Positions 11,646 to 21,649 of a DNA stretch of 64,000 bases are shown here, one piece after another (position 1 is the first letter of the stretch; the number at the start of each line of letters is the position of its first letter). The DNA lies in NCBI RefSeq assembly GCF_027244095.1, contig NC_069669.1:22223501-22287500 (forward strand), read 5' to 3'. Under the pieces are notes generated by a model. That model had not been told where the DNA came from. It ran no database searches and saw only the letters and a program-made list of their open reading frames with translations. A program made the position numbers and the translations under genes. The stretch is from Hemicordylus capensis. Lineage: Eukaryota; Chordata; Lepidosauria; Squamata; Cordylidae.

Positions 11646-11649
11646 CTAT

Positions 11650-11860
11650 GAGTTATTTGTTTGCATTTATGTCCCGCGCTTCCTCTAAAGTGCCCAGAGG
11701 TGCTCATGATTTATGTGTATCCTCACAAGAACCCTGCGAGGTAGGTTAGGCTGAGAGAGAAATGAGTGGCCCAGAGTCACCCCGTGAGTTTCATGGTTGA
11801 ACAGGGATTTGAACTCAGGTCACCCCAGTCCTCTACCCACTACAGAGGCCCCATTCGCCC
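11650..11860 (-). mobile_element. tRNA-derived CORE/MIR-like SINE (family 2)
   Basis: Reverse copy of the element at 19371-19600; shows CCTCACAAGAACCCTGCGAGGTAGGTTAGGCTGAGAG and a decayed tRNA-like head GATTTGAACTCAGGTC..CTCTACCCACTAC. Confidence 0.7.
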
Positions 11861-12539
11861 GCCTGTCGCTAGACCTCGTCTTATATGGAAGGATTGGCAG
11901 GAGGGAGTACAAATACAAATACGATGAAGATTTATCTACTGCTTTTCAACAGAATTTCCCAAAGCAGTTTACATAGATACACATCAATAAAGAAAATGGC
12001 TCCCTGTCCCCAAAGGGCTCACAGTCTAACCTCTTAATTAGCTCAGCCTCTGCTACACCCACCAACTCTCTCTCCTTCAAATGCTCCCACCCCCTCTGAA
12101 GCTATTTTTGGAACAGCCAAGGTGGCTTCTTCCCATTTTAGATGTCCCACTGGGGGACATCAACATTTTCAGCCTGATTGCCGAGGGCATTTTAAGAGAA
12201 GACCTGGAGAGACCCCAATGTCTGCTGCTGAAGTAGGGCTGCTCCAGTCCCTGGCTTACATCCAGACTGAGTTACTCAGGAATACTCCCACTGAAATTAA
12301 TAGGCCCATTCATTTCAATAAGACTGTTTATGAGACATTTAATCTGGATGTAAGCCAGTGACTGGAGGAGTCTGTCTTATAACTGTGAAATTTAAATGTG
12401 TTTTATACACATATATACATACAAACACGACTTTGATGATTTATGGTCCAAGGTGAGTTTAAGATTCCCACCTTGGCACGGGTTCACCCAGTCACACCAC
12501 TGTCAATAATCCACTTTAAACCTAGACTGTGTGAATGAG

Positions 12540-12720
12540 GCCTTAGTCTTTGGTTTTAATTTTGCTCTAAGAGGAATGTTTGTTTAATGGTTTATTATTG
12601 TGTTGTATTGCATATTGTTTTATTATTGCATTCTTTAGTAATTGTGACCCACTTGAGGGCCAAAAGGTGGGATATAAATCTTTAGTTTAATAGCAACAAC
12701 ATCAACATCAACAATCACAA
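12540..12720 (+). mobile_element. LINE 3' end
   Basis: T-rich tract with GACCCACTTGAGGGCC..GGTGGGATATAAAT and a terminal A/CAACA-rich tail. Confidence 0.6.
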
Positions 12721-13373
12721 CGAGATATGGGAGCTCTATTATTGGCTCCCCCAATGTTTTTAGCTGGATTGAGTCCTCTCGTTTTGATCACAGCAGCAGC
12801 ATGTTGGGGATGGGGGGGGGTGTTAGTCCTTCCCCCCTGCCGCCCACTCCATTTTCCCATTCTAAATTGCCACCCTGAAGTGGCAGGTTTCTGTGGAGCT
12901 AATAGCATGTGGGGAGATTTCAATCCAGAAAACAGTGGGTGAGGAGAAGAAATTAAGTCCCCCTTCCCAAGACGACTGCTCCAATACAGTTTGGGAATCT
13001 CTGCAGCTGCTGTTACATTACAATCAACTCAGCGGGCAAACAGTCACGGACGACCTGCAAAGTGTGAAATTAGGTCCTTAGACTTCTTCAGGCATGAGCC
13101 CACCAATGGGAAGGGCACTTTCAGTAACAGCGGTGGACTCACTCACCTAGAAAGATACCATGCGTGCCAGGCCAGGTTCTAACCTTTTCCCATCATCAAA
13201 GGTTCCAAGAAGCCCGGAACTCGGCTCTGAGATTCTAAACCGTTACTCAGTGCGAAGTGTTCTATCTTCCCAGGAGACGATGAGCAGGTAGCCGCTGGCC
13301 ACAAGAGACACCCACAAGGGCATTTCTCCATCTGTGTTTGGCTGCAAAGAGGACCTCTTGACGCTCTGTATCC
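12721..13373. other. Region upstream of PDZD9, candidate 5' UTR/promoter
   Basis: No CpG island or TATA box was clear. The PDZD9 start probably lies here or in an unseen upstream exon. Confidence 0.35.
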
Positions 13374-13572
13374 ATGGCCTACAGAAGGGAGTCAGTCAGA
13401 AGACCATCAGCTTCCAGAAGAGAGTCAGCCAGCCCACAGACATCTTTCCGAAGACCTCCGTCCAGGAGACAATCATCTTTCAGAAGAAAACCAACCAGAA
13501 GAGAGTCCTCTTCCAGAAGACAGTCAACCGGAAGTCAGCCATCATCTTCCAAGTCACCTTATGATTCATTTG
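13374..13572 (+). CDS. PDZD9: PDZD9 putative exon 1 (Arg/Ser-repeat)
   Basis: ATG at 13374 (G at +4, but T at -3, so only a moderate start context) opens 66 codons plus one base, up to a GGTAACT donor. The product is built of units such as RRES, FRRPPSRRQS and TRRESSSRRQS. The exon is not recognisable in mammalian PDZD9 from memory. It is supported by an open frame, a donor, and exact phase compatibility with the acceptor at 14669. Confidence 0.5.
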
Positions 13573-16500
13573 GTAACTGCCTAACCAGACCTACTTTAAA
13601 TTATATCTCAGTGTCATATTCCCACTCCCTTCACTGCATTATGGCCCAGAGATGTGGAAGGTTTCTTTTTATGCCATTGTCCTACACACAGAGCTTGATA
13701 CATCAGAATTTTGCAGACCAACACTCTTTGTCCTCTTACCAAAGAGGTCTCTTTGTCCTCTTATCAAAATTACCAAAAGCATCATTTGGATTTCGATAGA
13801 TGGCTACCTTGGGCAGGAGTCAGATACCTGCTCTTCTACTTCCACACGCCCTAGTGGGGCTTTGAGCTCATGTCCCTCACACAGCAGCTTCAAGGGAGAC
13901 CCCTTTTGAAAACAAGAGGACTTTCTATAGCAGTTTGTAATGTTTTGATCCTGGCTCTTGTACACCTCTCCAGATGGAGATTTTTGTTAATATACTCCTG
14001 AACATCAGCTGTCTTGATATTTTGCTTATTATTTTCCTTATAACTCTGAACCAAGTGCTGCATGGAATATGTGGGGTGAGGGTGTGGGTGTGGGCAGTGT
14101 TCCCTTTAAGAGGGATTCCCAGATGTTGTTGACTACAACTCCCAACATCCCTAGTTGCAATAGCCTTTGCTTGGGGATTATGGGAGTTGTAGTCAATCAC
14201 ATCTGCGAATCCCTGTTAGAGGGAACACTAATTGGGAGCAGGTACTTCAGAATGGTTGGTTGGTTGATATCCTGCTCTATCCCATGGGCTCAGAGAGCCA
14301 GCGTGGTATAGTGGTTAGAGTGCTGGACTAGGACCGGGAAGGAGCAAGCTGGGTCGTAGGGCTTCTCCTCCTAGCTCATTCAGCAAATGTGTAGGTCTAG
14401 TCCTTTGGCCCAGCCACTACTTAGCGCACAATTGCTATGCTGGTCTTGGGCCAAAATAAACAAACAACAACAATAAAATTAGCGCACAATTGCCGACGAT
14501 GCCTCCCGACTCTGGTTTTAACTGGCAGACAATCAGCCAACGAGAGCACACCCTGCTCCCGGATTAGGGTCGGAGGCTTCCCCTATCCTAACGATGACCG
14601 TATGAATGGCCCTTTTGATTAAGTGTTGGGTGAAATTCGGATAATTCTCCAAATTTTCTTCCTCTTCAGAAGAAGGAGCAACATCATACATTGACTCTGA
14701 AGATTATGATTCAGATAACGATGGGGATGAAGGTGAGTGTTGAAGGCTAATTGCAGCGAGTGGGAGTTGCCCCCATATGTGGAATGGGTCTGACCTTGAG
14801 CAACAGCCAGGGCGGAGGAAGAGCCAGACAAATCACCATCAGCAGCCACAGATGATGGTCCCCAACCCCAGTGGCAAGGATCAACTGGGCAATGAAAAGC
14901 TCCAGGCACCTCAGCCTGGATCCTCAGATATGGTCCTCCTGCACCAGACTCACCCAAGACGTTGGACCCAGACAAAGCAGAAATGTCTTGTCCTTCAGTG
15001 CTCACTCAACCTGGGGAACGGATTTGACAGAGGTAGCCAAGAGAAAGTGGCCTGCTTGCCTCCAGGCCGGCCTTTTAAGGATGCCGCCTCTACGACAGAA
15101 GGGACTGACCCGCCCATCTTGCCCTCCTGTGTGGTAACCAGTATTTCTACTGGTCAGTGACCATAACAAAGAGTTGATTCTGTTCTGGTAACATGAGTTG
15201 GTTGCGACCTCTGAAACCGGCAAACAGTGGTTGCTAAAAATTGAACTGGGTTCTGTTTCAGACTGGGCTTCCATGTCTGATGGAAGGAGGCAGCGGGATG
15301 GCCATACCTCAGGGGCAGAGCATCTGCTCTGTATGCAGAAGGACCCAGGTTCAATCCCTGGTATCTCCTCATAGGGCTGGGAAACCTTGGAGAGTCATTG
15401 CCAGGCAATGTGGACTGGGGTTCCCAACCAGTAGTACTACAGATGTTGCTGAACTACACTGCCCATCATCCCTAGTCACAATAAATTGTAGGTGGGGATG
15501 ATGGGAGTTGTAGTTCAGCAGCATTTGGAGTTCACAGGTTGGGAACCCCTGGTGTAGACAATACTGAGTTAGATGGACCAAGGGTCTGACTCTGTATAAG
15601 GCATGTCTCTATGTCCCTAAGACCTCCGAGGTCCCTTTCAACTCCGAATTCCTAGGTTCTGCATTTACTGTTGAAGACTAGACCTTTTTCTTTCTCTCTT
15701 AGAGGACGAACCTTCAGAGATGGAAGAATCAGAACATACTTTGAGCACAACGGTGAAGACAAATATCCAAGTGGAAGAGGATGGCATAGGCTTCATACTC
15801 ATTCAGAATGGGTTCTATCTCCAGATTTCGAGTCTGGTAGACAACAGTGCAGCAGCAAAAGATGGAAAACTCCAACAAGGTCAGGAGAAAAGGCCCTGGG
15901 ATTAAAAAGACTGCAGCATTCTAAGGACCTTCTTTTCAACAGTCCACGAGCCCCTTCTCTATCCCTGATCCCAAATGACCAGGGTAAAATTGCAAGCATT
16001 TTTCATGGAGGAAAGGATTAGGGTCAGGGTAACAATGAACACATTGTTGTATGTACGCTCTCCACACAGAGTGATTTTGAGGACATTCCTGCCAATTCTC
16101 ATTTCCACTCCCCTGACAAAACTGATAAATTTTTATAGTATTTTGTTGTGTTTGTAAAAGCCTTTAAAACACCATTGCAAATTGGGCTGCTGCAGGCCTG
16201 ATGGTCAGGACAATAACTATGACAACACACTGAAAGCTGAAAGTATTCCAATGTTATTGCCTATTTTCCATCTGTGGGGTGGAGACCTTGTCAAGAATCC
16301 TAGCAAGCACTGGTCCCCCCAAGATGGTCCTGGCCACCAACGTTCCCTCTTAGGCATGCATGCGCATGCACACAAGTTTTTTAAAATGTCCGCTCAGTTA
16401 ATTTTAGAGCCCTCTCAGGCTGAATCAGGAAGGCCCCCCTCTGAATGCACATGGTGCGCACACACTGCCTTAATACTGCCACCCAGAACAAAACTCATTC

Positions 16501-19500
16501 CGCACACAGATGAAAAATTAAGAGAGAGCACTGCTGACCACTTCAGCCAGCTCATGTACTATTACTAAAGAAAGGGCAACCAGCACACACAGCCGCCTAC
16601 TAGGCATCTTCAGTTTAACATCATCTTTGCAAACAAATCTGATTGCCATACCTGTAAGCTAAGAGCTCTCTTTATTGCTTCTCCCAGGTGATGTCCTGTT
16701 GAAAATTGGACACGCCAATGTCTTAGGATGGACACTGCGAGAACTAAGGCAACTTTTGCACACAACTCCTGTAGGAACCGTTCTGCAAATCCAAGTTTAT
16801 AGAGATTTTGTGATGTTACCAAGCCGGTGGGCACATGTGGTTGAACAGATTCCTGAAAAAAAGGGACCGGAGATATGGTAAGGAACTCATGTATTTCTAG
16901 ATGGATTTCTGGGGAAAGTTCCTGAAAGGTGAAAAACATCAAATGTTAGGGGGCAGCGTAAAGACAGATAGTTAACGCCAATTACCTTGGTGGCTAAAAA
17001 AAAATGAAGCTAAAAGATGCCACTTTTTGCATACATGTGATTTTAACATTGGCCAATAGTATTTTTTCTTAGCCTAAACTCTACCTTCAAACCGAACTAA
17101 CAAAAACAACAACAACTATTTATATACTACTTTTCAACAAAAGTTTCCAAATTACATAGAGAAATCATAAATGAATAAGATGGCTCCCTGTCCCCAAAGG
17201 GCTCTCAATCTAAAAAGAAACACAACATAGACAGTGTAGACACCAGCAACAGTCATTGGAGGTACTATGCTGGGGGTGGATAGGGCAAGTTTCTCTCCCC
17301 CTGCTAAATAAAGTGAACCACCACATTAAAAGGTGCCTCTTTGCCCAGTTAGCAGGGGTCTCCTCCCAGTTAGCAGGGGTCTGTTAATTAAGATATTTAA
17401 TTGATATTTAAGCTATCCAGATAATTGCTCTCAGCTGGCTAATCCTGTGTTGTATTACCCAGCTTGGGTAGGAAAGCCGGGCACGTTCCTAATGTTCTGC
17501 TGGTCTTGTGGTCGCAAGCATGACTTGTCCCCTTAGCTAAGCAGGGTCCACCCTGGTTGCATATGAAAGGGAAACTAGAAGTGTGAGCACTGGAAGAGAT
17601 TCCCCTCGGGATGGAGGTGCTCTGGGAAGAGCAGAAGGTTCCCAGTTCCCTCCATGGCAGCATCTCCAAAGGAGGGCTGAGAGAGACTCCTACCTTCAAC
17701 CTTGGAGAAGCCACTGCCAGTCTGTGTAGACAATAGTGAGCTAGACAGACCAATGGTCTGACTCAGTCTATGGCAGCTTCCTATGTGCTTGCAAATATTG
17801 AGGCGGGGATGCTGGTCATGTGCCAGGCAGCAGCTAGGCAGGAGGACCAGCACACCCTACCTGGGTCCTGTCCTCGACTTTTGACCAAGGTGGGAGGAAA
17901 AGCAGCCCTACCCAGCTGCCGCCTTGCACACAATCCTCCTCCTCCTCCTCACCTCCTGCCTTGACGTTTGCAAGCACATGGCCGAAAATCAGGATGAGTC
18001 CAGCTCTCTTACCCAGGCTGGAAGCTTCTCTTACCCTGGTGGCAGACATGTGAATGAGCCTACCAGCTCCACATACCCTCCTCAAGGAAAGCTGCAGAGC
18101 TACCCAATCCCAACACTGGCCAGTTAGGAGGCTTATGCTGTCAAACGTCTATGAGAAGCCTTTGGTGCTAGTGCTGGAGTTCAGGTTGCTAGGACTGTCT
18201 TGTATTTCAGGGTTCACGATATGGCATGTTTATTGATTTGAAGGCAAGCTTGGGGCACCTAGTGATCAGGGAAGGTGGTTAAACTAAGAGATGTGGAAAA
18301 TAAGCCAGTGTTTGCCTGAGATGGTGCACTCTTGAGATCTGATCCTTATAGATTATTTCCTGAATCAATGCCCTTCATTGTAAGGGCCGAGGGTGAGGGG
18401 GCAGTGGTACTCCCGCCCCCGCCGCCATGAATCCGAAGTGCAGCTCCCTAATTTTTTTACGGGGCCTGTGCAATGCTTTGGCTGAAGTGGAACAGCACAG
18501 TTCCCCCGGCAACACGTGAAAGGCACCATTCCCATCCTGCAGTGCTGCCCTTTGACTCCCTTAAGGGAAACAGAGACTATTGGTCCATGTCACCAATGCT
18601 CAGTATCTTAGGAGAGGAGAGCTGGTCTTGTGGTAGCAAGCATAACTTGTCCTGTTAGCTAAGCAGGGTCCACCCTGGTTGCGTATGAAAGGGAGACTAG
18701 AAGTGTGAGCACTGCAAGAGATTCCCCTCAGGGGATGGAGCCGCTCTGGGAAGAGCAAAAAGGTTCCAAGTTCCCTCCCTGGCTTCTCCAAGATAGGGCG
18801 GCTGAGAGAGATTCCTGCCTGCAACCTTAGAGAAGCTGCTGCCAGTCTGTGAAGACAATACTGAGCTAGATAGACCAATGGTCTGAGTCAGTATATGGCA
18901 GCTTCCTATGTTCCTATGTCTGCAATGACTGGCAGCAGCTCTCCAAGGTTTCGGGCAGGAGTTTTCCCTTAAGAGCTCTATGGAAAAGCCCTGGGAAGGG
19001 CTATGCCTCCCAGCGCTTGGTCCCAGCCTGGCAAGGTAGAGCCGGCCAATGTTCTGATGTACTCAGGATTTGGAGAAGCGGGGCCATAGCTCTGTGGCAG
19101 ATCATCTGCTTTGCATGCATAAGGTCTCATGTCCAGTCCCTGGCCGGTAGGGCTAGGGAAGCCAGGGGCTGAACACAGGCATGCGCTGAGCGCTGGGAAG
19201 TGTAGCCCTCTCAGTGCTTGCCCACCGAGCGCTGAAGAGAAGGCTCCATCTCTCTTCAAGGGTCCTCTCAGCACCATTCGGTTTCCCTTTGCAGAAAGCA
19301 GTTCTTGTTATTAGCCCAAGTGGGCCCTGCTTGAAGAATAGTGACAATCACTGCACTTCACTGTACATTGTACAGAGCCAGCATGGGGTAGTGGTTAGAG
19401 GGCTGGACTAGGACCGGGGAGACCCGAGTTCAAATCCCCATTCAGCCATGAGACTTGCTGGGTGACTCTGGGCCAGTCACTTCTCTCTCAGCCTAACCTA

Positions 19501-20154
19501 CTTCACAGGGTTGTTGTTGTGAGGAGAAACTTAAGTATGGAGTACACCGCTCTGGGCTCCTTGGAGGAAGAAGCGGGATATAAAATGTAAGTAATAATAA
19601 TAATAATTATTATATATTTTAGCATATCAAGTGAGACCAGCGAAGAAGATTGGACAAGCAGCGAAGGCTCCGACGAGGGCGCTGTTGGAAATGCTGCGGT
19701 TACCGGGGGCAGCACCGCTGCTCCGGGGGATGGCGCTACCGTTCCTGGGAGTGACAGCCATTTGGTTTTTGGCGAGGAGGATGAGGACGACAGCGCTGGC
19801 CCCAAAGCTACGGTCACTGCTGCTACTCCTGGCAGAACTGTACACTCCAGTACAGTTGGCAGCAAATCCTTTGTTTTCGGCCCTCCTCATCAGCCCAAAT
19901 GGATCTCCAAAGACTGGCACATCTTTGAAAGGAAAACTCACACTTTTACTGTAGGCCTGGATATTGGTTGTGACATTATGGTTCATGGTTGTGAGGACGA
20001 AGGTAATCATGGCATTTCAAGTGGTCATTCAAGATCTCCTTCGCCATACTGGACTGTGTCAAAGGATATCACCGAGTTGATGTCGACATCAACATCCTCC
20101 TCTGTCGTATCCGATGTGTTTTGGCTCGATACTTTAGCTTACGAAATGGAATAG
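13374..20154 (+). CDS. PDZD9: PDZD9 (PDZ domain-containing protein 9), five-exon model, 386 aa
   Basis: Little-studied single-PDZ protein; no biochemical function is established. Model exons: 13374-13572, 14670-14732, 15703-15879, 16688-16877, 19623-20154, all with GT-AG borders and phases 1, 1, 1, 2, giving 1161 nt. Residues 1-66 are an Arg/Ser repeat, and 67-93 an acidic linker. Residues about 105-187 form the PDZ domain, with carboxylate-loop motif GIGF at 115-118 and the conserved GDVLLKIGHANVLG at 147-160. A Gly/Ala/Ser/Asp-rich linker follows, then a C-terminal block containing SKDWH, DIMVH, SPSPYW and FWL that matches mammalian PDZD9 as I recall it. The human protein is about 264 residues, so the extra length is in the N terminus and the linker. 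Exons 3 to 5 are secure. Exons 1 and 2 rest on splice and phase fit only, and a downstream start is possible. Its 3' end faces UQCRC2 tail-to-tail. Confidence 0.85.
14095..14230 (+). mobile_element. hAT-type palindromic MITE (family 1), well preserved
   Basis: CAGTGTTCCCTTTAAGAGGGAT and TTAGAGGGAACACTA ends with a nearly perfect fold-back interior. No clear target duplication. Confidence 0.8.
14288..14350 (+). mobile_element. tRNA-like head of SINE family 2
   Basis: AGAGCCAGCGTGGTATAGTGGTTAGAGTGCTGGACTAGGACC, identical in form to the head at 19376; truncated after about 60 bp. Confidence 0.7.
14670..14732 (+). CDS. PDZD9: PDZD9 putative exon 2 (acidic)
   Basis: 63 bp between a pyrimidine-rich acceptor (CTTCCTCTTCAG) and a strong GAAG/GTGAGT donor. 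It encodes EEGATSYIDSEDYDSDNDGD-type acidic sequence with no stop in the required frame. It keeps phase 1 on both sides, so it could be skipped without a frameshift. Confidence 0.6.
15288..15620 (+). mobile_element. Sauria-SINE-like tRNA-derived SINE, interrupted by a MITE
   Basis: tRNA-like head with A and B box-like segments (CAGAGCATCTGC..AGGTTCAATCCCTGG), then the tail AGACAATACTGAGTTAGATGGACC. Split at 15416-15551 by a family-2 MITE. Confidence 0.8.
15416..15551 (+). mobile_element. Palindromic MITE (family 2) nested in the SINE
   Basis: TGGGGTTCCCAACC and GGTTGGGAACCCCTG are its terminal repeats. Flanks ATGTGGAC and GTGTAGAC agree at 6 of 8, a decayed target duplication. Confidence 0.75.
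15703..15879 (+). CDS. PDZD9: PDZD9 exon 3 (N half of PDZ domain)
   Basis: The acceptor TTTCTCTCTTAG precedes 177 bp encoding an acidic lead-in and then the first PDZ strands (GIGFILIQNGFYLQISSLVD). It ends at AAG/GTCAGG, phase 1. The position of the break, just before GDVLL, matches the mammalian gene. Confidence 0.9.
15980..16310 (+). repeat. Dispersed repeat family D, copy 1
   Basis: Aligns over about 300 bp with 53405-53718. Shared anchors are GGGTAAAATTGC, GAGGAAAGGATTAGGGTCAGG, AACAATGAACA, CACTGAAAGCTGAAAGT and CTTTCCATCT-type segments. Lies in PDZD9 intron 3. Identity unknown. Confidence 0.65.
16688..16877 (+). CDS. PDZD9: PDZD9 exon 4 (C half of PDZ domain)
   Basis: The acceptor CTTCTCCCAG precedes 190 bp encoding GDVLLKIGHANVLGWTLREL and the remaining PDZ strands through VYRDF. 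It ends at ATATG/GTAAGG, phase 2. Confidence 0.92.
17095..17375 (-). repeat. Interspersed repeat family C, best copy
   Basis: ACTATTTATATACTACTTTTCAAC, then GATGGCTCCCTGTCCCCAAAGG and AAAAGGTGCCTCTTTGCCCAG. The first part resembles a reversed LINE 3' tail. Confidence 0.6.
17488..17796 (+). mobile_element. Composite Sauria-SINE-like element
   Basis: Head CTGGTCTTGTGGTCGCAAGCATGACTTGTCC, middle GATTCCCCTCGGG..GCTCTGGGAAGAGCAGAAGG, and the shared SINE tail GTAGACAATAGTGAGCTAGACAGACC. Near-identical copies lie at 18606-18927 and 32531-32842. Confidence 0.8.
17797..18035 (+). mobile_element. Fold-back element
   Basis: GCTTGCAAATATTGAGGCGGG pairs with CCTGCCTTGACGTTTGCAAGC at its far side. It probably belongs to the same GC-rich fold-back group as 25085-25390 and 56653-56975. 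Confidence 0.5.
18606..18927 (+). mobile_element. Composite Sauria-SINE-like element
   Basis: Same structure as 17488-17796, complete, ending GCAGCTTCCTATGTTCCTATG. Confidence 0.82.
19085..19145 (+). mobile_element. Sauria-SINE-like head fragment
   Basis: GCCATAGCTCTGTGGCAGATCATCTGCTTTGCATGCA with a decayed B box; not a functional tRNA. Confidence 0.65.
19371..19600 (+). mobile_element. tRNA-derived CORE/MIR-like SINE (family 2), adjoining the PDZD9 last exon
   Basis: tRNA-like head GTAGTGGTTAGAGGGCTGGAC..GAGTTCAAATCC, core TCACAGGGTTGTTGTTGTGAGGA, tail GGGATATAAAATG plus (AAT)n that runs into the exon-5 acceptor at 19622. Other copies: 21757-21965, 47800-47975 (+), 11650-11860 (-). Confidence 0.82.
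19623..20154 (+). CDS. PDZD9: PDZD9 exon 5 (last coding exon)
   Basis: The acceptor TATATATTTTAG precedes 532 bp ending in TAG at 20152-20154. The first ~85 codons are low-complexity, acidic and Gly/Ala/Thr-rich. The rest carries the conserved C-terminal block (SKDWH at the start, then DIMVH, SPSPYW and SDVFWL). The phase-2 entry from exon 4 is exact. The acceptor lies in the AT-rich tail of a SINE. Confidence 0.88.
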
Positions 20155-20176
20155 GTAGGCAACTGGATCCAGTTTT

Positions 20177-20418
20177 ATGCCTCCGGCAACTGACTCTCTG
20201 AGGTTGTATCCCGTTTGCTGGATTTTTACTCACAACCCCATCCCTCAACTGAAATACACATTCATCTGTTTGCCTGAAAACCTGGTTTTTGAAGCCAGGA
20301 AAGTTCCCTCTGTGGAGGAAAAAGGAAAAACTGAAGTCAGTCTCCATAGTAGCCAAGATAGCCGTCAAGCTGCAAGGCAGAGTGGCTGGAGCACTCAACT
20401 GTCCTCTGTTTTATCAGG
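20177..20418 (+). other. Open frame ending in a consensus splice donor, downstream of the PDZD9 stop
   Basis: An ATG at 20177 opens a frame that runs into a textbook TATCAG/GTAAGT donor at about 20418/20419. It is in a different frame from PDZD9 exon 5 and starts 22 bp after its stop. The product (containing KYTFICLPENLVFEARKVPS) is not recognised. It could be 3' UTR, part of an alternative terminal exon arrangement, or chance. No confident downstream acceptor was found. Confidence 0.25.
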
Positions 20419-20519
20419 TAAGTGATCATTTTACTTCAAGATTAATTATGCTGGATTAGGGAGAGATGCTAATCCGTGCCATTTATCATCTTAGTTACTG
20501 CAGGGAACAGGGAATTGTT

Positions 20520-20695
20520 TGGGGAATATAGGGAGCTGCCTCATAGAGTCAGACCATCTAGGTCCCTGGAGAACTGCTGCCAGTATAGTATTGTCTATAT
20601 TGACTTGAGATAGCAGGGATTGAGCCTATGCCCTTTCGCAATCAAAGTGAAACCAGTGAGCTATGCTCCCCCAACCTCTAGCCACAAACCCCAAC
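20520..20695 (-). mobile_element. Sauria-SINE-like element, eroded
   Basis: Tail GGAGCTGCCTCATAGAGTCAGACC and decayed head in reverse orientation. Confidence 0.65.
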
Positions 20696-21070
20696 TTATG
20701 AAGCTTAGAAAAGCAAAGAATTCCAGGGATGGCACCCTTGTGGCTTTTTTGTGCAGCCAGTTCTCGTTCACACACCAAGAGTTTACCCTCCTTGGCAGAG
20801 ATAGACCTGAATGTTGTGTTCAGTTTTCCCACTCCTGCTTTTTAGATTTTTGTAGAGAAACAAAAAACACTTGACCCTAAAAACTTTTAGAATGTGTAAC
20901 CTATTAGGCTCTCAAAGCAGTTGGGCAGACAGAATTCATTTGTTCCATTAACATGTGATTCCTTTACATCATAGCCCCTTTGAAGAGCCTTCTAGAAAAC
21001 TAAGACTGATTTTATTGTATACAAACAAATCTACTAGCAGCAGTGAAGACTATCATTCATCAAAAGCAAT

Positions 21071-21178
21071 AGTGGGGAACTTGTTTTGGACTATGATGCC
21101 CATCATCCCTGGCCACAATGGCCAAAGGCCAGGGATGATAGGAGTTGTAGTCCAAAAGCAAGAGGTTGCCCAAGACTG
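21071..21178 (+). mobile_element. Palindromic MITE (family 2)
   Basis: CTATGATGCCCATCATCCCTGG pairs with CCAGGGATGATAGGAGTTGTAG; arms AACTTG..TTTTGGA also pair. Confidence 0.75.
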
Positions 21179-21234
21179 ACCAAAAGCTTGGGCAAAACAA
21201 AACAGGTGTTAATTACCATCTAAAAGTGAAAACA

Positions 21235-21490
21235 GAACATGCTAAATTAATATTTGGGAGAGAGTGTTCCACAGCTGAGATGGCACAGAGAAGGTTCTGT
21301 TCCCCAGTCGCCACCGGTCTGGCCTCCAAAGGCAAGGGTACCTGGAGCAGGGCCTTGGAAAGAGACCTTAACCAACCAACCCACACACACACGTAGGGGA
21401 AGGCAGTCCTTTACAGAGGCTCTAAGGGAGCAGGAGACGATTAAGGCTGGACAGGTCTCATTCCCTTTCCAAAGGCCTTCATGATCCATG
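21235..21490 (+). repeat. LINE-derived interspersed repeat, probable
   Basis: GGGAGAGAGTGTTCCACAGCTGAGATGGCACAGAGAAGGTTCTG is the form of a common reptile LINE 3' segment; a related segment lies at 58830-59290 in reverse. Confidence 0.4.
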
Positions 21491-21649
21491 GAGACACACT
21501 ACAGGAATCCGACATTCCTAAAAATCACCCAGTGAACTCATACCTGGGGGAGGCTTTAGACCGGGTCTTATCTGGCCCCAATTTTCTATCTGCAGGGTCA
21601 CACTGACAAGGGAACCAGTGTAGGAAGCAACAGCTGGAGAAAGGGCCTG

